In this document: in pieces, positions 31,601-38,308 of the stretch
Position numbering within the stretch: position 1 is the stretch's first letter
How the letters are laid out: each line of letters begins with the position of its first letter
NCBI RefSeq assembly: GCF_900078685.2
Contig: NZ_LT546166.1
Location: 3,034,943-3,098,942, forward strand
DNA from: Mycolicibacter icosiumassiliensis
Lineage (GTDB): Bacteria > Actinomycetota > Actinomycetes > Mycobacteriales > Mycobacteriaceae
Reading direction: 5' to 3'
DNA: 64,000 nt
Program-made: the position numbers and the translations under genes
Notes under the pieces: model-generated
What the model saw: the letters and a program-made list of their open reading frames with translations, nothing else
What the model was told of the DNA's origin: nothing
Databases searched by the model: none

Positions 31601-34600
31601 CCGCTCGAAGCCCTCCCAGACAGTTTCCAGCATCAGCCGCTGTTGCGGCTCGATCCAGACCGCCTCACGCGGGGAGATACCGAAGAATTCGGGATCGAAC
31701 TCGTCTATCCCGTCGATGAATCCACCGAACCGGCTGTAGATCTTGCCTGGGGCCTCGGGGTCGGGGTCATAGAACTCGTCGATGTCAAACCGGTCTTCGG
31801 GGACTTCCCGAATCGCATCAACGCCCCCGGACAGCACCTCCCAGAAGGCTTCCGGATCGGGTGCTCCGGGGAACCGGCACGACACCGCGACGATCGCGAT
31901 CGGCTCGTCGGTGGCTGTCGAGGGCACCGAAGCCAGCGGGGTCCGTGACTTGGCCGAGGCCTGTTCGCTGAGCTCGAGGACATCGCCGAGCAGGTATTCC
32001 ACCACGTCGGAAAGCCGTGGGTAGTCCATGGCCAGGGTGGCCGGGATCTCCCGGCCAACTCCCAGTTCAATGCGCTGCCGCAGTTCGACGGCCATCAACG
32101 AGTCCATCCCGAGATCAAAAAATCCCGCGTCCTCGCGGATCTCGGCCGGATCGACTCGAGTGACTTCGGCTACCGCGCCACGAAGGTAGTCCGAGAGGAG
32201 CTTTCTGCGCTGCTGCACCGGCGCGGTGGCGAGCCGCTCGACCAGTTCGGTCTTGCCCGATGCTGTCGGGGCCGGTATCGCATCCGGCACCTCGCGCTCG
32301 AGTTCCGCCAGGAACGGGCGCCGGCCGGCCTGCTGGTAGAGCGGCAGAAATCTGGCCCAGTCGACCCGCGCCACGATGCCCTGCGCAGAGTCTGGCGCCG
32401 CGATCACGTCGGCCATCCCGGCAAGGGCGTCGGCGACAGACAGGGCCCGGATGCCGCGCTTGCCCAGCCGGGCGCGGGCCTCTTCGTCGGCCATGCCCAC
32501 CGACCACGGCCCGAAGTTGACACTGCTCCCCCGAATGCCCCGCTCGCGCAGCCGCCAGGCCAGTCCGTCCAGGAAGGCGTTGGCCGCTCCGTACGCGGTC
32601 TGACCGAAGCCGCCCCAGACGGAGGCGATCGATGAGGTGCAGACAAAGAAGTCCAGCCCGAGATCCACCGCCGCTTCACCCAGATGCCATGCTCCCCAGA
32701 CTTTTCCGGAAAAAACACGGTCTACTTCGGCTTGCTGGGATTCGTAGTCCAGCGCGCTGAGCGGGTTGGTGGCGATCTCGCCTGCGGCGTGGACGATGCC
32801 GGCCAACGGGGGCAGTTCGGCCTGCACGGTGGCCAACAGGCTTGCGACGCCCTGCGCGTCGGCGACGTCTGCGGCGATCACCCGGACTGCGCAGCCGTGC
32901 TGTTCACCGATCGCATCGATGCGCTGTTGGGCGGCTTCGCCGGGCGCGCGTCTGCTGGTCAGCACCAGGTGCCGCGCGCCGTGCGCCGCCAGGAACGCCG
33001 CGATCTCCAATCCGATCGAACCCAGTCCGCCGGTCACCAGATACGTTGCGTCGTCGCGCACCATCAGCGGTGTCGGGCTCGGCTCCCCTGCCCGTCGGAC
33101 CAACCGGGGCACATAGACAGTCGCATCACGCAGCGCGATCTGGTCTTCTCGGCGGCCGGACGCTCCCGGCCGCACTATCTGATCGATCAACCTCGACCAC
33201 TGGTCGGGGCCGGTCGAGCTCAGATCCGCCAGCCCGCCCCACAAGTGTGGATATTCGAGTGACGCGGCCCGCCAGAAGCCCCACAGGCTGCTCTGCTCCG
33301 GTGCCACGGCGTCGGTCTCGGTGACCCGGTGGGCACCGCGGGTCACCACCCAGATGGGGCGGCGCAGTTCGGCCGCGGCCGCCGCACGAACGAGCCGCCG
33401 GGTGCCACCGAGCACCCGGTGCTGAATGCGCGCCAGCGAGCGCGTCGACGTGGACGCAGCCGAATCCAGGGCAGCGATATGCAAGATCCGCAGTTCCGGT
33501 TGGTCAGCCGCCTCGCGCAGCACCGCCGCGAGTGCTTCTTCGTCACCATCAGATCCCGGTAACCCGAGCACCTGATGCCGGTATCCGCCCTTGGCCAGCG
33601 CAGCCACCAGGGGCTCGACCGCGCCGGGATCATCGCCGACGATCAGCCAGCTGGATTCGTCGGGCTCGTCGGTGGCTAATTCCGGCATCGGGTACTGCTG
33701 CCAGTGGATCTCGTAGCGCGCATCCGAGATCGACTCGGCCTTGCGCTGCTGGTTATGTTGCGCGGCAAGCTTTGTCAGTACCTTCAGGGTCTGTTGATCA
33801 TCACCCGAATCGCCGAGCAGATCCGCGAGCTCCTGGATCCGACCGTCCTCAAGGAGGCGGACGGCTTGAGTGCTGGTGGCGAGGTGCTGTTGCTGGCTCG
33901 GCCGCTCCCGCTGGTCCCGGAACCAGTATTCGCGGTGCTCGAACGGATAGGTGGGTAGGTCGACCTTGCGCGCCTGCGACGGCCGAACGGCTCCGAAGTC
34001 CGGCACATGGCCCGCAGCGTAGGCGTCGGCGAGGGCTTCGGTGATCTGTCGCTGGTCGGCGGTGTTGCGGCGCAATGACGCGATGGCCCGCGGCGCACTG
34101 GCCGATTCCGGCCATGCCCGTAGCGCTGCGGCGCTGAGCACCGGTTGCGGGCCGATCTCCAACAGCACTTTGCAGCCCAGATCAGCAAGAGTTCGTACGC
34201 TTTTGGCGAATTCCACCGGCTGCCGTGCGTGCCGTCGCCAGTAGTTGCCATCCAGCCTGACGCTTTGCCCGATCGCCGAACCGGTGCGGTTACAGACCAG
34301 AATCCGTTGGGGCGGGCGGTAGTCGAACTGATCGGCGTAGGACTCGAATTCGTCCAGGATCGGGTCCAGCAACGCAGAGTGGAACGCATGACTGGTCTCC
34401 AGCCAGTCGCACCGGACACCGTCGGCGCTCAGGGCGGCCACCGCTTGTTCCAGATCCTGGGCAGGACCGGACAGCACCGTGTTGGCGCCGTTGTAGGCGG
34501 CAATGGACAGCGTCGGGAACTCGTCGGTCAGGCTCTCCACGCGCTCGGCCGCGGTGAACACCGCCACCATCCGGCCGCCCGCAGGCAGGCTCCCGAACAG

Positions 34601-36601
34601 CCGGCCGCGTTCGGCCATCAGCCGCGCCCCGTCCTCGAGGCTCAAGACACCCGCGACGCACGCCGCGGCGTACTGACCGACGCTGTGGCCTAGCACCACA
34701 TCCGGCTCGAACCCCCACGACTGCCAGAGCCGGGCCAGACCCATCTCGACCGCGAACAGAGCCGGCTGAGCGTAGCTGGTCTGCCGCAGAGTTTCTTCGC
34801 CGTGCGGACCATCCACATCGAAAATGACGTCCAGTAAAGGCTTTTCGAGTATTCCGGACAACACTTCAGCGCAGCGGCCCAGTGTCTCGGCGAACACCGG
34901 CTCGGTGTCGAACAACTGACGCGCCATGCCCGGGTACTGACTGCCCTGGCCAGTGAACAACCAGGCCGTTTTCGGGGTGTCGCCGGATACTCCGCGCACC
35001 AGGCCGGTGGCCGGGCGATCATCTGCGAGCGCGGCGAGCAACTCGGCGGCGGACTCCCTGGAGTCGACGACCAGCGCCGCTCGGTGCTCGAAATGTGCGC
35101 GCCCCACACCGGCGGTGAAGCAGACGTCCGCCAGCGCGGTCTGCGGGTGCGCGCTCAACCAGTTGCGGTAGTCCTCGGCGAGCTTCACCAAGGCGGTGGG
35201 CGTGCGCGCGGACAGCGGAAGAATCCGCAACGTGTGCTTGGTCTCGCCAGAACTCGGTGTGGCCGCCGTGTCCTCGGCTGGCGCTGGAGCTTCTTCGATG
35301 ATGACGTGGGCATTGGTGCCGGCGAACCCGAATGAGCTGACGCCCGCAATGCGGGGTTGCCCGTTGCGTTCCCAGGAAGCGGCCTGCCCAACGACCTGGA
35401 CGGCAAGCCGGTCCCAGGGTATGTGCGGCGACGGATTTCGGAAATGCAGGTGTTGTGGCAGCAGCTCGTTCTCAAGAGACAGGATGACCTTGATGACACC
35501 CGCGATTCCGGCTGCCGCCTCCAGATGGCCGATGTTCGTCTTCGCCGATCCCATCAACAGCGGCCGGTTCGGATCGCGTCCTTCACCGAGCACGGCGCCG
35601 GCGGCCTGCGCCTCGATCGGGTCGCCCAGCGATGTGCCGGTCCCATGCGCCTCCAAGTAGCCGACATCAGCGGCGGCAACACCGGCACGCTGCAATGCAT
35701 CAGCAATAACCCGTTGTTGGGCAACACCATTCGGCACAGTCAGGCCGCCCGATGCGCCGTCCTGGTTGATCGCGCTGCCCCGGATGACAGCCCGAATCCG
35801 GTCGCCGTCGGCGACCGCGTCCGCCAGCCGCTTGATAACGATGACGCCGCAGCCCTCACCGCGCACGTAACCGTCCGCGGCCGCGTCGAACGTCTTGCAC
35901 CTACCGTCGGGAGCAAGCATGTGCGCGTGCGAGAACGTGACCATGGTCGCGGGAGTGAGCAGGACGTTTGCACCACCGGCCAGCGCGAGGTCACATTCCC
36001 CCAGGCGCAGCGCCTGACACGCCTGATGGATCGCCACCAATGACGAGCTGCACGCTGTGTCGACGGCGACCGACGGGCCCTGTAACCCCAGCCGGTAACT
36101 GATCCGTCCGGCTGCGGCGGCGTTGGACGTCCCGATCGCCATGTACGCCTCGATCTCCGGGTAGGCCAGCTCCGCGGATGCCATACCGAGGTAATCATGG
36201 GTCGCCAGACCGACGAATACACCGGTATTAGTGTTCGCCAAAGCCGTTGGCGCAGTACCCGAATGCTCCACCGCCCGCCAGGCCGTCTCCAGCAGCAGGC
36301 GATGCTGCGGGTCGAGCAGCCTGGCCTCACGTGTCGAGATACCGAAGAACGAGGCGTCGAATCCCGTCACATCATCGACGAAACCTGCTCGCCGGGTCAC
36401 CACCTTGCCGGGCGCGCCGGGCTCCGAGTCGAAGAATTCGTCTACGTCCCAACGGTCAGCGGGCACCTCCGACACCGCGTCACGCCCCTCGCGCAACACC
36501 TGCCAGAACTCATCTGCGCTCTCCGCACCGGGAAAGCGGGCCGCGTAGCCGACTATCGCGAACCCTGGTGACGACTCTCTCCACTCCCCGACCGATGCCA
36601 T
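25532..36601 (-). CDS. pks: Bimodular type I polyketide synthase, probable phleic acid synthase of the TPP cluster
   Basis: This 3,689-residue synthase probably builds the polyunsaturated chains of trehalose polyphleates. Module 1: KS (about 12-440, VDTACSSS, Cys near 185), malonyl-type AT (GHSVG near 637, HAFH), KR (about 1185-1370), ACP (DLGMDSLMA near 1499). Module 2: KS (from 1570, Cys near 1734), malonyl-type AT (GHSVG near 2197, HAFH), DH (HVIYGTVVVP, about 2500), ER (HAASGGVGLA, about 3120), KR (about 3310) and ACP (near 3607). There is no DH in module 1 and no thioesterase. Both ATs predict unbranched chains. In the DH second motif, LLDLCTG, Gly replaces the usual Gln/His after the catalytic Asp. 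ATG 36601 follows GGAGAAGG. It is divergent from papA; its 3' end overlaps the GAP gene. Confidence 0.92.
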   Translation of the reverse strand: MASVGEWRESSPGFAIVGYAARFPGAESADEFWQVLREGRDAVSEVPADRWDVDEFFDSEPGAPGKVVTRRAGFVDDVTGFDASFFGISTREARLLDPQHRLLLETAWRAVEHSGTAPTALANTNTGVFVGLATHDYLGMASAELAYPEIEAYMAIGTSNAAAAGRISYRLGLQGPSVAVDTACSSSLVAIHQACQALRLGECDLALAGGANVLLTPATMVTFSHAHMLAPDGRCKTFDAAADGYVRGEGCGVIVIKRLADAVADGDRIRAVIRGSAINQDGASGGLTVPNGVAQQRVIADALQRAGVAAADVGYLEAHGTGTSLGDPIEAQAAGAVLGEGRDPNRPLLMGSAKTNIGHLEAAAGIAGVIKVILSLENELLPQHLHFRNPSPHIPWDRLAVQVVGQAASWERNGQPRIAGVSSFGFAGTNAHVIIEEAPAPAEDTAATPSSGETKHTLRILPLSARTPTALVKLAEDYRNWLSAHPQTALADVCFTAGVGRAHFEHRAALVVDSRESAAELLAALADDRPATGLVRGVSGDTPKTAWLFTGQGSQYPGMARQLFDTEPVFAETLGRCAEVLSGILEKPLLDVIFDVDGPHGEETLRQTSYAQPALFAVEMGLARLWQSWGFEPDVVLGHSVGQYAAACVAGVLSLEDGARLMAERGRLFGSLPAGGRMVAVFTAAERVESLTDEFPTLSIAAYNGANTVLSGPAQDLEQAVAALSADGVRCDWLETSHAFHSALLDPILDEFESYADQFDYRPPQRILVCNRTGSAIGQSVRLDGNYWRRHARQPVEFAKSVRTLADLGCKVLLEIGPQPVLSAAALRAWPESASAPRAIASLRRNTADQRQITEALADAYAAGHVPDFGAVRPSQARKVDLPTYPFEHREYWFRDQRERPSQQQHLATSTQAVRLLEDGRIQELADLLGDSGDDQQTLKVLTKLAAQHNQQRKAESISDARYEIHWQQYPMPELATDEPDESSWLIVGDDPGAVEPLVAALAKGGYRHQVLGLPGSDGDEEALAAVLREAADQPELRILHIAALDSAASTSTRSLARIQHRVLGGTRRLVRAAAAAELRRPIWVVTRGAHRVTETDAVAPEQSSLWGFWRAASLEYPHLWGGLADLSSTGPDQWSRLIDQIVRPGASGRREDQIALRDATVYVPRLVRRAGEPSPTPLMVRDDATYLVTGGLGSIGLEIAAFLAAHGARHLVLTSRRAPGEAAQQRIDAIGEQHGCAVRVIAADVADAQGVASLLATVQAELPPLAGIVHAAGEIATNPLSALDYESQQAEVDRVFSGKVWGAWHLGEAAVDLGLDFFVCTSSIASVWGGFGQTAYGAANAFLDGLAWRLRERGIRGSSVNFGPWSVGMADEEARARLGKRGIRALSVADALAGMADVIAAPDSAQGIVARVDWARFLPLYQQAGRRPFLAELEREVPDAIPAPTASGKTELVERLATAPVQQRRKLLSDYLRGAVAEVTRVDPAEIREDAGFFDLGMDSLMAVELRQRIELGVGREIPATLAMDYPRLSDVVEYLLGDVLELSEQASAKSRTPLASVPSTATDEPIAIVAVSCRFPGAPDPEAFWEVLSGGVDAIREVPEDRFDIDEFYDPDPEAPGKIYSRFGGFIDGIDEFDPEFFGISPREAVWIEPQQRLMLETVWEGFERAGYAPATLRGSRTGVFVGVAANEYAHLLSAEPVDKIEPYFITGNALNAISGRVAFALGLEGPAVAVDTACSSSLVAVHQACLALRSGDCDLAVAGGVNVLLSPVTVIAASRARMLSPVGRCKTFDASADGYVRSEGCGILVLKRLSDAVRDGDRIAAVIPSSATNQDGASSGLTVPNGGAQQRLIGTALARAGLIGADVDYLEAHGTGTPLGDPIEVQAAGAVYGAGRDADRPLLMGSVKTNIGHLESASGAAGLIKVVLSLQHGVLPQSLHFDNPSPHIPWDSLPIRVVDAPMPWQANGRPRRAGVSSFGFTGTNAHVLIEEAPSPPANSGDPAAVVPTPDGPGEPVNVLPLSARSPEALATLAQRYRSWLDTHPDTDIADVCRTAGTGRSHFEHRAALVVDSARSAGDGLADLAENRLRPGVVRGQCADRPTTAWLFTGQGSQHPGMARELFGAEPVFADAVTQCAEAVDPMLPRPLLDVLFSTDRDTAELLQHTSYAQPALFAVEMGLARLWQSWGVEPDVVLGHSVGQYAAACVAGVLRIEDGARLMAERGRLFGSLPDGGRMVAVFSEARRVEDAAKEFPRVSVAAYNGPNTVLSGPGEDLEQIVAAFGEDGVRCSWLQTSHAFHSVLLEPVLGEFEDYARQFQFTVPTLPLVCNRTGAVLMADTPLDAQYWRRHSRQPVQFAESVRTVAGLGCSVLMEIGPQPVLTGNAVQVWPEHLATPRAIVSLRKGVGDKRQIAEALAAAYVSGHRPKFEALHHRPERRLELPTYPFQRRRFWPRSSGVTVDGPMVSGILGSAKDLASGDSVYTSRLSVKSQPWLADHVIYGTVVVPGATYAAMALAAVGPPARAQEVFFYEPIILPEKSSREVQLTLHPRDDGPDAGESWNFQVHSRPYGVRDAEWALNADGVVVAGIAAAEPDAEPADPVDVAIERLERMRPQELFETFADMELAWGPNWSGCLKSLWLGEGEAIGDITVGEELAEHLGAEPMHPVLLDLCTGVAFPAFPALLAAEQGVHDLFLPLRYGQVMIEEKMPRRFYCRARWHVSALDSETQVFDLDFVDRDNRRLGGIREFTVKRAPREALLRGLGGDATRQLYSLGWHEVPAPPSADEAAEVGGTWLIAGFDELAAQLPGCVPCDRQIDPEPLGHHVIQAHQRGMPFAGIVWRAAGPAADEPGAQSAARLQSEIGDLLGAVHALQGEGAIKLPGGLWIVTERAVATESGEPVDPVQAALWGLGRTIVNEEPALHCKLVDHDGSAQAVAALAGLLAAPTAESEIALRQGKYLAPRLLQWSRSGHLAVPRGTDYALAPTERGAIDNLRLTEAEVPPPDAGYVQVRVEAAGLNFRDVLNVLGLYPGDPGPIGGDFAGVVTALGDGVTGVDVGQRVYGFMQGAFASRFNVPAQLLAPIPARVSAVEAATIPAAALTARLAFDWAQLQPGDRVLIHAASGGVGLAAIQLARQQGAEVFATASAYKRAALRKLGVKYVYDSRSTDFADQILADTDGAGVDVVLNSLTNEGFIEATVRATARGGRFAEIAKRDIWTAEQMAEARPDIAYEIVALDTVTLGDPERIRGLLGEVSAGLGRGEWTPLPAEIYPLTEAKTAFRRMQQARHIGKIVVQMPEPLQPRGDRTYLITGGLGAIGLHLASYLAQLGAGDIVLSSRRAADADTQRVIEEITDRYKCRIHTVAADVADESEVARLLDRIRTALPPLAGVAHLAGVLDDALLTQQSWERFRTALAPKAFGALHLDRLTRDDALDFFIVSSSVSSLLGSPGQANYSTANAFLDGLMAQRQARGLPATGVNFGPWAQGGMASSEAARANIGAQGLVPLEPSAALGALVAVVASGCAQATVLKANWQRAAKVLGSSRPPILDLVLPSGAGESAGDAELLRQLQEIPVAQRADFITEFLQREVQGFLRLAQPPAATSRFLDLGTDSLMAVELRNRLHSQFGGAFTINATAVFDYPTIGGLGEYLAAQLPESESPAGAAQAPSATDDAGGEQKNAEDGEHGGDLDAAT

Positions 36602-36869
36602 ACCCTGCCTTCTCCTGCCATGTCGGCCACGATTCGCTCCCCCCGCAGCCGGCCCGAATTGCCCAACCAGACTCCCCCGCCATCGGTCGGTATTGCAATA
36701 GCTGTTGGCGGATCCCTGGCGAACTCGGCGTACTTCACTCAGGTAGCAGCGACGACTACCCGCAGTCCGCGTCGGAGCGCGCTGACCCGTCACGTATCGG
36801 AGATCAGCCGGGCAAGCTATCCTGGCTTCGCCGCAGCATGGCCGGGGGGTCCAAGCGAGGAGGGGCAGT
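36602..36869. promoter_or_regulatory. Divergent promoter region pks / papA
   Basis: This 268-bp region must drive the PKS leftward and papA-mmpL-PE-fadD rightward. The best plus-strand -10 box is TATCCT at 36818-36823, giving a leader of about 40 nt for papA. On the minus strand the AT-richer stretch near 36700-36715 (TTGCAATA) is the likeliest PKS promoter area, without a clear box. I see no strong operator palindrome. Confidence 0.5.
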
Positions 36870-38291
36870 TTGCGCATCGGCAAGATCACCGTCGGATCGC
36901 TCGATGAATGGACCCTGAGCCCCGGCGCGGTCACCTCCTGGCATCCCACGGCAGCGGCCACCGAAAAGGCCCGGCAGGCTCCGGTCAGCTCGGTGCCGGT
37001 CAGCTACATGCAGGCTCAGCATCTGCGAAATTATTGTGAGCGCACAGCGGCCGGTTTGAGCTTCTCACGTCAGATCATCGCGAGCTGTGAACTGCCGGGT
37101 CAGTGCGATGTCTCCGCGATGGATCAGGCGCTCAACGCCTACCTGCGCAGGCACGACACCTTCCGCAGCTGGTTCGAGGAATCGGGTGACGGCGAGTTCA
37201 TCAGACATGCCCTCAGCGATCCGGCCGATATCGAATTTGGGCCCGTCGACCACGGCAGGATGACGGCTGACGAAATACGCGCCCATGTCGTGGCAATCCC
37301 CGCACCGCTGGAGTGGGGTTGTTTCACCTTCGGGATCATTCAATGCGAACACAACTTCACGTTCTTTGCTGCGATGGATCATGTCCACGGCGATGCCACG
37401 CTGATCGGCACCACCATGCTGGAGGCCAACGGCATGTACTCGGCGTTGAGTGGCGGCGGCAGCGCACTGGCACTTCCCGATGCCGGCAGCTACGGCGATT
37501 TCTGCGTTCGGGAGCGGGAATACACCTCGGCGCTGACCGCGGATTCACCCGGCGTGCGGGCCTGGTTGGACTTCGCCGAGAACAACGGCGATGGCTTTCC
37601 GGAATTTCCGCTCCCCTTGGGCGACCCGTCGGATTCAACCCGTAGCGATATGTCCTCTGAGCTGTTGATGGACACCGGCCAGACTGATCGATTCGAGACA
37701 GCCTGCAATGCGGTCGGCGCGCGCTTCGTCGGAGGATTGTTCGCCTGCCTGGCCCTGGTGGAGCATGAGTTCACCGGTGCACTCACCTACTACGGACTCA
37801 CTCCCCGGGATTCCCGAACTGCGGCTGACAATTTCATGACTCAGGGCTGGTTCACCGGGCTGATCCCGATCACCGTGCCCATCGCGGCGGCCTCCTTTTC
37901 GGATGCGGCCTGGGCCGCACAGACGTCGTTCGATTCCGGTCTGGATATGGCCAGGGTGCCGTATTACCGGGTGCTGGAATTGGCGCCGTGGCTGAACTGG
38001 CCACGGCCGAACTTCCCGGTGTCGAACTTCCTGCACGGCGGAGCCGCGCCGCTCAACGCCATTCTCGCCGCTGGCGATATGGGGCTTGCGAACAATATCG
38101 GCATCTACCCCGACGGCCGCTATTCCTATCAATTGACCATCTATATCTTCCGGTACGGCGAGGGGACGGTCATGGCGATCATGCATCCCGACAACCCGAT
38201 CGCCCAGAAATCAGCTACGCGCTACATGGAGGCGATGAGGTCCGTGTGCGTACGGGTCGCGGACAGCGGGCACTGGGGTCGCGTCGCATAA
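36870..38291 (+). CDS. papA3: Polyketide-associated acyltransferase PapA (PapA3-like)
   Basis: PapA enzymes move polyketide acyl chains onto trehalose; PapA3 makes diacyltrehalose-type intermediates. The 473-residue protein has the condensation-domain fold with catalytic HxxxD as HVHGD (His171, Asp175). Other PapA-like stretches are VPVSYMQAQHLRNYCE and DMGLANNIGIYPDGRYSY near the C-terminus. The start is TTG at 36870, chosen for the GAGGAGGGG site 3 nt before it and the conserved length. It is the first gene of papA-mmpL-PE-fadD (17 bp to mmpL). In the TPP pathway this step would make the diacyltrehalose that MmpL10 exports; that specificity is inferred from the cluster. Confidence 0.9.
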   Translation: MRIGKITVGSLDEWTLSPGAVTSWHPTAAATEKARQAPVSSVPVSYMQAQHLRNYCERTAAGLSFSRQIIASCELPGQCDVSAMDQALNAYLRRHDTFRSWFEESGDGEFIRHALSDPADIEFGPVDHGRMTADEIRAHVVAIPAPLEWGCFTFGIIQCEHNFTFFAAMDHVHGDATLIGTTMLEANGMYSALSGGGSALALPDAGSYGDFCVREREYTSALTADSPGVRAWLDFAENNGDGFPEFPLPLGDPSDSTRSDMSSELLMDTGQTDRFETACNAVGARFVGGLFACLALVEHEFTGALTYYGLTPRDSRTAADNFMTQGWFTGLIPITVPIAAASFSDAAWAAQTSFDSGLDMARVPYYRVLELAPWLNWPRPNFPVSNFLHGGAAPLNAILAAGDMGLANNIGIYPDGRYSYQLTIYIFRYGEGTVMAIMHPDNPIAQKSATRYMEAMRSVCVRVADSGHWGRVA

Positions 38292-38308
38292 CAGGGGGGC
38301 AGGGCAGT

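Noticed and set aside
25532..36601. Sulfolipid Pks2-type or DAT/PAT Pks3/4-type synthase
   Set aside because: Those are single-module synthases using methylmalonate for methyl-branched chains; here there are two modules with HAFH malonyl-type AT motifs.
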